Source: Opitutaceae bacterium
Lineage (GTDB): Bacteria > Verrucomicrobiota > Verrucomicrobiia > Opitutales > Opitutaceae
DNA: 64,000 bases
Assembly: GCA_027490995.1 (NCBI GenBank)
Contig: JAIXWY010000011.1
Coordinates: 372,001-436,000, forward strand
Direction: 5' to 3'
Each line of letters begins with the position of its first letter. Position 1 is the first letter of the stretch. Below, piece by piece: positions 1 through 8,647 of the stretch. Below the pieces are notes generated by a model that was not told the DNA's origin, ran no database searches, and saw nothing but the letters and a program-made list of their open reading frames with translations. Position numbers and translations under genes: made by a program.

Positions 1-279
1 CAGAGCAGGGGCGATGACCTCCCGGACCAACTGTGCCCGGGATGCGGCGAAGAGCAGTAGCTCCGTCTCCGCGCACATCTCGTCACCACGAGAATTATGG
101 ACGATGATGTTGCGGATCTGCTCGCCAATTTCGGTTCCGCCCGGCTCACGCACGGTCACCACGTCGCGGTGCATCTCTTGGAGTCGTGCGGCCAACCGGG
201 CGATCTGCGTCGACTTTCCGCTACCCTCGGACCCCTCGAAGGAGATCAGTTTTCCCGTGCGCTTGGGTTTCGCGACCAT
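1..279 (-). CDS. tmk: Thymidylate kinase, N-terminal part (cut by window edge)
   Basis: The 93 codons read from the ATG at 279 down to base 1 give a typical thymidylate kinase N-terminus. The start is [16 protein letters not shown], followed by the P-loop [10 protein letters not shown], then the [13 protein letters not shown] segment that matches the dTMP-binding DR/RE-PGG motif of the family, and [12 protein letters not shown]. The enzyme phosphorylates dTMP to dTDP in the cytoplasm. The C-terminal half lies to the left of the window. The gene follows the PfkB-type kinase on the same strand with a 19-base gap, so the two may be cotranscribed. Confidence 0.93.
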   Translation of the reverse strand, partial: MVAKPKRTGKLISFEGSEGSGKSTQIARLAARLQEMHRDVVTVREPGGTEIGEQIRNIIVHNSRGDEMCAETELLLFAASRAQLVREVIAPAL

Positions 280-298
280 GGCTGGAGTGTGGTCGAGG

Positions 299-1411
299 TC
301 AGCGCCAGTTGGCGAGGAACGAATCAAGCTGCCCCAAGGTCGGACTTTCACCGGTGCGGACATAGTGGCCGCTGGTACTGACGCCGAGCGTCAGGCAGGA
401 TTGGGGATCGAGGCCGAGGAGTTGGCCGGTGGAGAAGCCAGCGTTGAAGTGGTCGCCGGCTCCCGTGGTGATGAGTGGCTTCTCAGTGTACGGACCCGGC
501 ACCCAGGCAGTCCCTGTCGCTGTCGCGCAGGCGGCCGCCGCGCGAGGGTGGACCACGACGGTATCGATGCTGAGCGCGGTGCGGACGGCCGCGGCGGTCG
601 TGCGCAGGGAAGCCTCACTTTCGTCGCCCGGAGCGATCCCGAGCGCGGCGGCGACCTGCTGGGCCTCCTTCAGATTCAGGCCGAGTGTCACGCGGCCGTA
701 TCGCTCGAAGCGGCCGATCGCGCCGAGCGCGCGACGGAGATCCTCGACGGAGCGTTTCTCGGGGTCGGCGAGGTCGAAGAAGAAGCGCGCTTTCATCCCG
801 CTAAGAGATGGCAACACCCGATCTACGAGCGCCTCGAAGATCTCCGTCATGTTCGGGATCATCGTCCAATTGACGAGCGCGATGAGGTCAGCGGAGGTCA
901 ATGCGGCGCGCAGGCCCGCCTCGCCGAGAGCGGTCTCGAGGCGCTCGAAGGTAATTTCATCCAAGCTGCGCATCTGGCCAAGCATCAGCTTTCCGTCCTC
1001 GCACTCGACCGCGGTGGTGTGGGCGGGGGAGGTGAGAGACACCACCGTGGCGCGCTTGGCGAGGTCGGCGAACACCGGGTGAATCGCGGGCGCGCCCAAC
1101 GCCCCCACGTAGGTGAGCTGGGTCCCATGGGCGAGCAGGGCATTCGCCATGATCGGCCCGTTGCCGCCGAGCTTATCCATGCGGGGGTAGAGTTCGATGT
1201 TCGTGCTCTTCCCGGCCGCCGCGACGATCCGGTGCCCGAAGTCGGAAAGCGTGGCGATGGGCGTGAAGGCCTCACCCTGGCCGCGCCGAAGACCGACCGG
1301 CGTCACGATCGTGTCGACAAAGCCATCTAGCCCCACCAACGACCGAGTCTGGCCGATGCGGCTGGCGTGGAGGCGAAGTGCGCTGAGGCAGGAGGACTTG
1401 AAATCGCTCAT
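299..1411 (-). CDS. PfkB/ribokinase-family sugar kinase
   Basis: A 370-residue protein of the PfkB carbohydrate kinase fold. An N-terminal [10 protein letters not shown] segment resembles the substrate-binding start of the family. [12 protein letters not shown] stretch corresponds to the GG hinge region, and the C-terminal signature [13 protein letters not shown] holds the catalytic Asp and anion hole. The start at 1411 (MSDFKSS) was chosen because the upstream in-frame extension is low-complexity and crosses the divergent promoter region. Substrate is not predictable. The gene diverges from exbB and is followed by tmk. Confidence 0.85.
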   Translation of the reverse strand: MSDFKSSCLSALRLHASRIGQTRSLVGLDGFVDTIVTPVGLRRGQGEAFTPIATLSDFGHRIVAAAGKSTNIELYPRMDKLGGNGPIMANALLAHGTQLTYVGALGAPAIHPVFADLAKRATVVSLTSPAHTTAVECEDGKLMLGQMRSLDEITFERLETALGEAGLRAALTSADLIALVNWTMIPNMTEIFEALVDRVLPSLSGMKARFFFDLADPEKRSVEDLRRALGAIGRFERYGRVTLGLNLKEAQQVAAALGIAPGDESEASLRTTAAAVRTALSIDTVVVHPRAAAACATATGTAWVPGPYTEKPLITTGAGDHFNAGFSTGQLLGLDPQSCLTLGVSTSGHYVRTGESPTLGQLDSFLANWR

Positions 1412-1532
1412 GAGAACGGAACGCCTACAAAAAAAACGGGAATGGGAGGCGGCAAACAGATTCGAACCGCGAGGGTTTGCCATTGAACGCCGCACCTAGG
1501 ATGGCACACACTCCGGCTTTCCCTGGGCCCCG

Positions 1533-2228
1533 ATGCTTCCCCCGATCGCCACCGTCAATCTCGTCGACATCTTTCTCCGCTGCGACCTCGCCGGCCAGAT
1601 TCTCACCGTCGGGCTCGGCATCTTCAGCATGATCGCCTGGGCGGTGATGCTGGGGAAACGCAACGAATTGCGCCAGATGCGCGCGCTGAACCTCGCCTTC
1701 GAGCAACGACTCCGCGATGAGCGGACGCTCCTCGACCTTCCCGAGTCGTACAAAAACAAGCGAGGCATCCCGTATGGGGACCTCTTCGCCGACGCGGTGG
1801 AGTCTTACTGGCGAGCCGCCTCCATCCTTCAGGAAAAGGGTGAGGATTCGAGCCGCGCACGATTGGAGCACGCGGAGAATGCGCTGCAGCGCGCGATCGC
1901 CCGTCAGACGCTTCGCTACGAGACCTCCATGATCTTCCTCGCCACCATCGTCTCCGGTGCGCCGTTCCTAGGACTCCTCGGCACGGTGTGGGGCGTGATG
2001 CTCGCCTTCGACTCCATCACCGCTTCCGGCGCGCAGACCGCCAGCATCCAAAATCTCGCCCCCGGTGTTTCCGCCGCCTTGCTCACCACCATCGCCGGTC
2101 TCGTGGTCGCGATTCCCTCGGTCTTCGGCTACAACTTTCTCCTTTCGACGACGCGACGCTTGATCACCGAGCTCGAGAACTTTGCCAGTTCGCTCGCCGA
2201 CCGAATCGAGCTGGAGTCGAAGAAGTAA
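1533..2228 (+). CDS. exbB: MotA/TolQ/ExbB proton channel protein
   Basis: A 231-residue inner-membrane protein of the TolQ/ExbB family. An N-terminal membrane segment (about residues 12-38) is followed by a cytoplasmic domain. The family signature GAPFLGLLGTVWGVMLAF (about 144-161) begins the second membrane helix, and a third helix (about 180-205) follows the PGVSAALLTT motif. It would form the proton channel that powers TonB or TolA with the next two genes. Those genes are spaced 12 bases downstream (exbD) and then overlap. Whether it is functionally Exb or Tol cannot be told from sequence alone. Confidence 0.92.
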   Translation: MLPPIATVNLVDIFLRCDLAGQILTVGLGIFSMIAWAVMLGKRNELRQMRALNLAFEQRLRDERTLLDLPESYKNKRGIPYGDLFADAVESYWRAASILQEKGEDSSRARLEHAENALQRAIARQTLRYETSMIFLATIVSGAPFLGLLGTVWGVMLAFDSITASGAQTASIQNLAPGVSAALLTTIAGLVVAIPSVFGYNFLLSTTRRLITELENFASSLADRIELESKK

Positions 2229-2240
2229 GGAGCGCGCGCC

Positions 2241-2687
2241 ATGGCCCGTACCTTCCGACGGCATCGCACGGCCCATCCGCTGGCCGACCTCAACGTCACC
2301 AATCTCGTCGATTTGGCGTTCGTGCTCCTGCTGATCTTCATGATCGCGACTCCGCTGATCAACCAAGAGCAGGCGATCCCAGTGAATCTCCCGGTGGAGA
2401 CCCGCCGCGAGCAGGCCAAGCCAGACAAGGATACGCGGTTTGTTTCGATTTCGATCGATCGTCAGGGGCGCTATTTTTTCGATTCTACACCCGTGTCGTT
2501 CAGCGAGCTGTCGTCGCGGCTGGTGCCGCTGGCAGCCGGCCCCGTCGCGCAGCATCCCGTGATTCGCATTCGCGCCGACCTTACACTGCAGTGGCAACAG
2601 GTGGTGCGCGTGATGGATGAACTAACCAAGAACAAGCTCTCCAAGATTCAGTTTGATACTCAGGCAGGGGGTGCGCCGGGTCGATGA
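2241..2687 (+). CDS. exbD: ExbD/TolR biopolymer transport protein
   Basis: A 148-residue protein with one N-terminal membrane helix preceded by the family motif PLADLNVTNLVDLAFVLLLI. The Asp within that helix is the conserved proton-relay residue of ExbD/TolR. The rest is a periplasmic domain. A clear AAGGAG ribosome-binding site precedes the ATG by 8 bases, one of few obvious ones in the window. The stop overlaps the start of the TonB-like gene by four bases (ATGA), so the three genes form one operon. Confidence 0.92.
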   Translation: MARTFRRHRTAHPLADLNVTNLVDLAFVLLLIFMIATPLINQEQAIPVNLPVETRREQAKPDKDTRFVSISIDRQGRYFFDSTPVSFSELSSRLVPLAAGPVAQHPVIRIRADLTLQWQQVVRVMDELTKNKLSKIQFDTQAGGAPGR

Positions 2688-3616
2688 CCGCTCAGTCGCC
2701 CAGCGCCTACTTCGCGTCCATTTGCCTTCACGCACTGGTGGTGTTGGTCGGTGTGCTCGCGTTCATGCTTTCGTCACGGCGAGCGGCGGAGCCTCCGGCG
2801 ATCTTCGAGTTAGTTGCCGGGGAGGGGGATAACTACGCCGCGACCGAGGCCCCGGCGCTCGGTGAACCCGACGCCGCTCCGGGAGAAACCGCGGTCTCCC
2901 TTCCCAAGCCGGTCGTCACGCGCCGCCCCGATCCCGCTCCGGAGCCGGAGCCCGTCGAGCCTCTGCCGCCCCCGCCGGAACCAGTCAGCCGTCCCGCTCC
3001 CGCACCCAAAGCCACAGCTGTCCCCAAGGCCGAACCGCCACCGAACTTCGTGCGCGACATCAAACGTCTGTCGGAGAAGCGAGCCGCCAATATCGAAAAG
3101 AAGTTTCGAACCGAGCAGAAGGCGGCCGCCGATCGCGCCAAGAAAGAGGCCGAGCAGCAGTCGCGGCGGATGTCGAAGGAAGAGTTTGACCGGCTGAACG
3201 CCGGAAAGAAGGCGCCCAGCGGATCCCGCCGCACCGCCGACGTGCCTTCGGTGGCCAAGGGTATTCGCGGGGGCGTCAGCGGCGGTTCAACTGCCAACAC
3301 GAAAGGCGGCGCCGGCGGCAAGGCTCTCGAGCGCGCGGAGATGGAGCTCACCGACGCCTACATCGCGCTGATCCTTCAGCGCATCCGGCAGACGATGGAG
3401 CAGGCGAATTTCAGCGACCAACTGTCCGTGCGCGTGCAGTTCACCCTGTCGGCATCTGGTGAGATCTCCGGTGTCAGCATCCGCGAATCAAGCGGTAGCA
3501 ACGAATTCGATCGCGCCATCCTCGATGCCTTCCGCACAATCCCGAATCTCGGCCCCCCGCCGAACCGCAAGGCGGGCACGTTCGTCGTGAACCTGCGAAT
3601 GAGCGACGAGAGCTGA
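2684..3616 (+). CDS. TonB/TolA-family energy transducer
   Basis: A 310-residue protein with an uncleaved N-terminal membrane anchor (about residues 8-30). A long proline/glutamate-rich spacer (about 60-120) follows, then a charged helical region rich in Lys, Ala and Glu (about 120-180). A C-terminal TonB-like domain ends the protein (about 220-310, with the ESSGSNEFDRAILDAFR segment typical of the TonB C fold). It would transmit ExbBD energy across the periplasm. The charged middle is TolA-like, so TolA is an alternative name. Confidence 0.85.
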   Translation: MTAQSPSAYFASICLHALVVLVGVLAFMLSSRRAAEPPAIFELVAGEGDNYAATEAPALGEPDAAPGETAVSLPKPVVTRRPDPAPEPEPVEPLPPPPEPVSRPAPAPKATAVPKAEPPPNFVRDIKRLSEKRAANIEKKFRTEQKAAADRAKKEAEQQSRRMSKEEFDRLNAGKKAPSGSRRTADVPSVAKGIRGGVSGGSTANTKGGAGGKALERAEMELTDAYIALILQRIRQTMEQANFSDQLSVRVQFTLSASGEISGVSIRESSGSNEFDRAILDAFRTIPNLGPPPNRKAGTFVVNLRMSDES

Positions 3617-3629
3617 CCAAAAAAACCTC

Positions 3630-3658
3630 TTGCCTTCCCCGGCGGAAGAGCGATTTTC
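3630..3658 (+). promoter_or_regulatory. Candidate promoter of tRNA-Ala
   Basis: TTGCCT at 3630-3635 and ATTTTC at 3653-3658 are spaced by 17 bases, about 20 bases ahead of the mature tRNA 5' end. The -10 element is a weak match. The same stretch can form a small CTCTT/AAGAG hairpin, so it could instead be a weak terminator for the tonB operon. Confidence 0.3.
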
Positions 3659-3677
3659 CCCTCTCACGTCGGTTGTC

Positions 3678-3753
3678 GGGCTCGTAGCTCAGTTGGCAGA
3701 GCGCCTCAATGGCATTGAGGAGGTCGTCAGTTCGAATCTGATCGGGTCCACCA
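3678..3753 (+). tRNA. tRNA-Ala (anticodon GGC)
   Basis: A complete cloverleaf can be drawn by hand. The acceptor stem GGGCTCG pairs with CGGGTCC and contains the G3:U70 alanine identity pair. The D arm is GCTC/GAGC. The anticodon stem is CCTCA/TGAGG with loop ATGGCAT (anticodon GGC at 3711-3713). The T arm is GTCAG-TTCGAAT-CTGAT. The discriminator A and an encoded CCA lie at 3750-3753. It decodes GCC, a heavily used codon here. Confidence 0.97.
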
Positions 3754-4003
3754 CGTGAAGGATTTAAGATCGTTCCGGAGCCCCTGCGCCCGTGGTGTCC
3801 GAGAGGTTATGGTCTTTGGGTCGTTGCCGGGGTACCCGCGCCTTTCAGGCGTCCTCCGAAACGTGGTCGGTTTCGACATGGGAACAGCTCAGGGCAGGGA
3901 ACCCATTTGAGCCGTCTCAACCTTTACCGCCTCGGGGTCTCTCATCAGTCTCCTCCGCGTCAGTCGGTGCGCCGCATCGGCCACCGTCCCACGTTGCCCA
4001 CGC
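3754..4003. other. Non-coding spacer between tRNA-Ala and the methyltransferase
   Basis: About 250 bases without a supported gene. Only small hairpins are visible, such as CGCC/GGCG near 3840. No convincing promoter, ORF or RNA gene was recognised. Confidence 0.6.
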
Positions 4004-4639
4004 ATGCATCCATCTTTCTGGGACTCCCGCTACGCAAACGAGCCAGGGTATGTCTTCGGAACCGAACCGAATGAGTTTCTGCGCGACGTCGCCGACCGTA
4101 TTCGACCCGGCGGACGCGTGCTGTGCGTTGCGGAGGGAGAGGGCCGAAACGCCGTGTTTCTCGCGGAGCGCGGCTTCCACGTCACGGCCATCGACCAGTC
4201 GGTCGTCGGCCTCGAGAAAGCAAAGCATCTGGCGACGGCCCGCGGGGTCGAGGGACAGATCACGATGATCGTCGCCGATTTACTTGGTCATGATCTGGGC
4301 GAAGGAAACTGGGATGCCATCGTCTGGATCTTCCTGCATCTTAACCCGCCCGAGCGGCGAAGATTACTTGAGCGGGCGTCTCGGGCGCTGACGCCGGAAG
4401 GACTTCTCGTTTTGGAGTGCTACACCCCGCGCCAGGTGCGGTGGAAGACGGGCGGCCCGATCCAGGCCCCCGAGTTGCTCGTGGAGCTGACAGATCTGCA
4501 GGGAGCCTGCCCCGAGCTTGAAACCGTGATCGGCCTCGAGCGGGAACGCGACGTGATCGAGGGCACTGGCCACACCGGCCGGGCCGACGTGGTGCAATGG
4601 CTGGCGCGTCGAGCCACTGCATCTCCTGCTCGGGCCTAA
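4004..4639 (+). CDS. Class I SAM-dependent methyltransferase (TehB-like)
   Basis: A 211-residue cytoplasmic Rossmann-fold methyltransferase. The N-terminus FWDSRYANEPGYVFGTEPNEFL is a familiar opening of a TehB-like/thiopurine-like subfamily. Motif I appears as VLCVAEGEGRNAVFLA (about residues 40-55), motif II as VTAIDQS, and the motif IV region as WDAIVWIFLHL. Substrate is unknown; small-molecule methylation is typical for the subfamily. It stands alone between a tRNA and the convergent Fic-like gene, with only 5 bases between the two stops. Confidence 0.85.
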   Translation: MHPSFWDSRYANEPGYVFGTEPNEFLRDVADRIRPGGRVLCVAEGEGRNAVFLAERGFHVTAIDQSVVGLEKAKHLATARGVEGQITMIVADLLGHDLGEGNWDAIVWIFLHLNPPERRRLLERASRALTPEGLLVLECYTPRQVRWKTGGPIQAPELLVELTDLQGACPELETVIGLERERDVIEGTGHTGRADVVQWLARRATASPARA

Positions 4640-4644
4640 GGCGT

Positions 4645-5673
4645 TCACCCTCCATCGGCACTCGTCGATACGGCGCTACGGGCGGCGTTTCCCGGCTCAA
4701 GCAACTGCACATAGGATTCGTAGGCAAATGCGCGCTTACTCCGACGGCCCGTGACCTCACGCACGATCCCGCAGTCCAACAGTCGCTGCATGGCCCGCAG
4801 CGTGGTCGGAAAACAAATACGCGTCTCCTGACTCACGGAAGTCAGGGTGGCCACGGGGGTTTTCCGAAGCTGTGCCAGCACAGCGAGCGTGTAGGGGGCG
4901 CAACGTGGCAGCTCGGCCACGCGCCGGGCGTCGCGCTCCGCGAGTTCAACCAAGGCACGGACGAGGGAGCGACGCTCAGCCAGAGCCCTTTGCAAGGCGG
5001 CCAGCCAAACGACGCAGGGCCGATCCGACATGCCCGCAGTTTCCTCCTCAAGTGACCCGGAATCCGCGTGAGACGACGAGCTCGCGATCGCCGCCAGCGG
5101 CGCGACCCCGCGCGTCGAAAGGCCGGAATGATGGAGCAGGGCATGCGACGCCAGACGAGCCAGCCGTGCTGCACGCTTGCAGGGTGAAGCAGTTGGACAG
5201 ACGCGACTCACACTCGAGGCCGCAGCAAGCCCACCGTGTGTGGCCAGCAGCACGCGGAGAGCTTCGCCCTCGCGCCACAGAATCCCTTTCAACGGCTCTG
5301 AGTCCGCGTCCTTCGGAACCAGGCAGGAGGACACCGCATGCCAATGCGGAACGGTCAGCGCAGAAAGGCCGGGGGAGGGATCTCGAGCCAACCGCAGCGC
5401 GTGCAGCCACCCCCGCGCCGCGCTGGAACGATCCGCGCCACTCCGCTCCGGCAACGCGAGGTCCTCCAATAACTGCGCGAGCGTCAGCGACTCGCCGGCG
5501 AGCCGGGCCTCGCTGGCCGCCTCGCGCTGGTCCCATACTGCGCCTGGAACCTCGTTGAGCACCTCTTCGCTCCGACCGAGTTCGTAGGCGGCGCGCTCCA
5601 ACACCGGAGCGACACCGTCCGGGAAGTTCGGACCGACGGGACGCGACGCGTCTGCAACCATGCTTGATGCCAT
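4645..5673 (-). CDS. Fic-like protein without the Fic catalytic motif, winged-helix C-terminus
   Basis: A 342-residue protein. The N-terminal part (about 20-100: LERAAYELGRSEEVLNEVP, then REAASEARLAGESLTLAQLLEDL) resembles the Fic N-terminal domain, including a relict of its S-x-I-E-G-T segment. The C-terminal 70 residues (LAVLAQLRKTPVATLTSVS through VREVTGRRSKRAFAYESY) match the winged-helix tail common behind Fic domains. The central HPFxxGNGR AMPylation motif is not present; only a Ser/Ala-rich stretch with HHSGLSTRG stands there. It could be a Fic pseudoenzyme or a related DNA-binding regulator. The alternative start MVADAS lies at 5661. It diverges from fabD. Confidence 0.5.
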   Translation of the reverse strand: MASSMVADASRPVGPNFPDGVAPVLERAAYELGRSEEVLNEVPGAVWDQREAASEARLAGESLTLAQLLEDLALPERSGADRSSAARGWLHALRLARDPSPGLSALTVPHWHAVSSCLVPKDADSEPLKGILWREGEALRVLLATHGGLAAASSVSRVCPTASPCKRAARLARLASHALLHHSGLSTRGVAPLAAIASSSSHADSGSLEEETAGMSDRPCVVWLAALQRALAERRSLVRALVELAERDARRVAELPRCAPYTLAVLAQLRKTPVATLTSVSQETRICFPTTLRAMQRLLDCGIVREVTGRRSKRAFAYESYVQLLEPGNAARSAVSTSADGG

Positions 5674-5867
5674 GCGTTGATCCTAATCCGAGGGTCGGAC
5701 AGGAGCTGTCGTAGGCGCGTGCGAGCGGGCGCCCAACCGTCCACAGCAACGAGATTCTAAGGATCCTGCCGAACCCGTGAATCAAGTAAACTGCAGCAGG
5801 CTGTGCCGGGGCGCTTTCGGGCTTGGTTTTTCGGAGGTGTGCGCGTTTTCTAATCGGTTTCGCCACC

Positions 5868-6779
5868 ATGACTCTCGCACTGCTTTTCGCCGGACAAGGT
5901 GCCCAGAAAGTCGGGATGGGACGTTCCCTCTATGAGGCGTCGCCTGCCGCACGCGCGTTGTATGACGAGGCGGATCGCACGCTGGGCTGGAGCCTGACTG
6001 AGGTGAGCTTCAACGGCCCGGAGGCCGGCCTGACCGAGACGAAGGTGTGTCAGCCGGCTCTTTTCGTGCACGGACTGGCGCTGCTGGCTGCCCTGCGGGA
6101 GAAAGGGCGCGTGCCGGCGGGAGCTCCTGCCTTCGCCTTGGGGCTCTCCTTGGGGGAGATTACGGCCTACACGGCAGCTGGGGTGTTTGACTTTGCGACC
6201 GGTCTAAAAGTGGTCGCCGAGCGCGGCCGCCTGATGCAGCTCGCCTGCGAACACTCGGTCGGTTCGATGGCCGCCGTCGTGGGCGAGGAGAGGGCGAAAG
6301 TGGTGGAGTTGTGTGCGGAGTTCGGAATTGAGGCCGCCAACTTCAATGCCCCGGGGCAGATCATTCTCTCCGGAGAAAAGGCCCGCATCGACTCCGCGGT
6401 CGCAGCCTGCAAGGAGCGCGGCTGGAAGCGCGTGATTCCGCTGAACGTCGCCGGTGCGTATCACTCACGGCTGATGGAGCCGGCGCGCGCGCAGTTCGCC
6501 GCGTTTTTGGAGTCGGTTCCGTTTTCCCGACCCGCGTGCACCGTGTTTTCGAACACGACGGGCGGCATCCTTTCGGAGCCTGCAGACCTGCGTGAAGCGC
6601 TGGCGCGTCAGGTGGTCTCCTCGGTGCTCTGGGAGGACTGCATGCGAGCCTGTGCGGCGGCGGGATCAACCGAGTTCTGGGAGCTGGGACCGGGCGCGGT
6701 GCTAGCCGGATTGGCCCGCCGCACGGACAAGACCTGGACCGTGCGGAGCTTCAGCGAGTTTTCCGACCTCGCCGCTTGA
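5868..6779 (+). CDS. fabD: Malonyl-CoA:ACP transacylase
   Basis: A 303-residue FabD. It starts with LLFAGQGAQKVGMG, the family opening, and has the nucleophile motif LGLSLGEITAYTAAG (the Ser lies in GLSLG). AYHSRLM contains the catalytic His, and PGAVLAGL lies near the end. It loads malonyl groups onto acyl carrier protein to start fatty-acid elongation in the cytoplasm. The ATG at 5868 was preferred because an upstream in-frame start adds residues with no family match. No Shine-Dalgarno is visible. lepA follows 44 bases downstream on the same strand. Confidence 0.96.
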   Translation: MTLALLFAGQGAQKVGMGRSLYEASPAARALYDEADRTLGWSLTEVSFNGPEAGLTETKVCQPALFVHGLALLAALREKGRVPAGAPAFALGLSLGEITAYTAAGVFDFATGLKVVAERGRLMQLACEHSVGSMAAVVGEERAKVVELCAEFGIEAANFNAPGQIILSGEKARIDSAVAACKERGWKRVIPLNVAGAYHSRLMEPARAQFAAFLESVPFSRPACTVFSNTTGGILSEPADLREALARQVVSSVLWEDCMRACAAAGSTEFWELGPGAVLAGLARRTDKTWTVRSFSEFSDLAA

Positions 6780-6823
6780 GCCTACTCTCAGTCCGCACAG
6801 ATTAAACCTTTTCCCTCTCCTTC

Positions 6824-8617
6824 GTGGACGTCTCCCTTACCCGCAATTTCTGCATCATCGCCCACGTCGACCACGGCAAGACGACGCTGTCCGACCGATT
6901 GTTGGAGTTCACCAACACGGTTCAGCAGCGCGTGATGACCGATCAGCATCTCGACTCGATGGATCTCGAGAAGGAGCGCGGCATCACCATCAAGAGCCAT
7001 CCGGTCACCATGTCCTATCCGGCCAAGGATGGTCGGACGTACAAACTGAACCTCATGGACACGCCCGGGCACGTCGACTTCTCCTACGAGGTGTCCCGGT
7101 CGCTCGCGGCCTGCGAGGGTGCGGTGCTGCTCATCGATGCGGCTCAAGGCGTGGAGGCACAGACCGTAGCCAATGCACACCTCGCGTTTAGCCAGAATCT
7201 CAAGGTCATCCCGGTCATCAACAAGATCGATCTACCGAGTGCCAACCTTGAGCTCTGCCTGAAGCAACTTGAAGATATCCTCACGATTCCCGCTGAGGAG
7301 GCGATTCTGGCCAGCGGGAAATCGGGGATCGGAATTCAGGATATCCTCGAGGCGGTCATCGCGCGCGTCCCGCCGCCCCGCTGGGCGGATTACGCGCAGA
7401 CTCGGACCCTTGTCTTCGATTCCCTGTACGACTCTTACCGCGGCGTCATCGCTTACTGCCGAGTGTTCTCCGGTTCGATCAAGGCCGGCGATATCATGCA
7501 ACTGATGAGCACGGGGCAACGCTCGGAAGTGAAGGAAGTGGGAATCTTCACGCCGAAGATGCAGAAATCGGCCACCCTTGGGGCAGGGGACGTGGGCTAC
7601 ATCGTCTCGAACATCAAGGACACCGCCGACATCAAAACCGGCGATACGATCACCCTCGCGCGGCAACCGGCCTCCGAGATGCTACCGGGATACAAAGAGG
7701 TGCGGCCGATGGTGTTTTGCGGCCTCTATCCCCTCGAGAGCTCGGACTATGAGAAGCTCAAGGCAGCGCTCGGCCGTCTCCGGCTCAACGACTCGGCCTT
7801 CGTCTACGCCTCAGAGAGCTCGGTGGCTCTCGGCTTTGGCTTCCGCTGCGGTTTCCTTGGCTTGCTGCACATGGAGATCATCCAGGAGCGCGTCCGGCGC
7901 GAGCACGACGTCGAGATCATCTCCACGTACCCAAGCGTCGTGTATCAGATTGTTAAGCACGACGGTTCAATCCTTGAGGTAGACAATCCGATTAATCTGC
8001 CCGACCCCGGCACCTTCACGGAAATCCGCGAGCCGACGATCAAAGCCTCGATCCACCTCCCGAACGACTGCATGGGCGACATCCTCTCGCTCATCATGGA
8101 GAAACGCGGCACCTGCGAGCACACCGACACCTTGGACGCCAACCGCGTGATGCTGACGTGCGTGCTACCGCTGAACGAGATCCTCGTCGACTTCAACGAC
8201 CGCCTGAAGAGCATCACCCACGGCTACGGCTCGATGGATTATGAACTCGGGGAGTACCGCGCGAGCGATCTGGTGAAGATGGAGATCCTGATCAATAGCG
8301 ACCCCGTCGACGCCTTCGCGAGTATCGTACATCGCGAAAAGGCCGAGGGCAAAGGTCGCGAATTGTGCGAGAAACTTGCGGACATCATCCCTCCGCAGAT
8401 GTTCAAGGTCGCCATCCAAGCTGCGATTGGCGGAAAGATTATCGCCCGCGACAACGTCCGGGAAATGCGTAAGGACGTGACCGCCAAGTGCTACGGCGGC
8501 GACATTTCCCGTAAGCGCAAGCTGCTCGACAAACAGAAGGAAGGTAAGAAGAAGATGAAGCAGATCGGTCGGGTTTCCATTCCGCCCGACGCGTTCATCC
8601 AAGTGCTCAAGAACTGA
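6824..8617 (+). CDS. lepA: Elongation factor 4 (LepA)
   Basis: A 597-residue translational GTPase, the usual LepA length. G1 is AHVDHGKTT, the switch I region ends in RGITIKSHPV, G3 is DTPGH and G4 is NKID. The LepA-specific C-terminal domain follows, ending with KCYGGDISRKRKLLDKQKEGKKKMK, which is diagnostic. It promotes back-translocation or rescue of stalled ribosomes. The start codon is GTG at 6824, behind a pyrimidine-rich leader with no Shine-Dalgarno. lepB follows after 30 bases, the classical lepA-lepB arrangement. Confidence 0.98.
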   Translation: MDVSLTRNFCIIAHVDHGKTTLSDRLLEFTNTVQQRVMTDQHLDSMDLEKERGITIKSHPVTMSYPAKDGRTYKLNLMDTPGHVDFSYEVSRSLAACEGAVLLIDAAQGVEAQTVANAHLAFSQNLKVIPVINKIDLPSANLELCLKQLEDILTIPAEEAILASGKSGIGIQDILEAVIARVPPPRWADYAQTRTLVFDSLYDSYRGVIAYCRVFSGSIKAGDIMQLMSTGQRSEVKEVGIFTPKMQKSATLGAGDVGYIVSNIKDTADIKTGDTITLARQPASEMLPGYKEVRPMVFCGLYPLESSDYEKLKAALGRLRLNDSAFVYASESSVALGFGFRCGFLGLLHMEIIQERVRREHDVEIISTYPSVVYQIVKHDGSILEVDNPINLPDPGTFTEIREPTIKASIHLPNDCMGDILSLIMEKRGTCEHTDTLDANRVMLTCVLPLNEILVDFNDRLKSITHGYGSMDYELGEYRASDLVKMEILINSDPVDAFASIVHREKAEGKGRELCEKLADIIPPQMFKVAIQAAIGGKIIARDNVREMRKDVTAKCYGGDISRKRKLLDKQKEGKKKMKQIGRVSIPPDAFIQVLKN

Positions 8618-8647
8618 CCCGTCAGAGCCAGACAGCCCCCTCCCGCC

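Noticed and set aside
14..1330. A 438-codon plus-strand open frame at the left edge
   Set aside because: It overlaps tmk and the PfkB-type kinase in antisense; Arg/Gly-rich low-complexity product.
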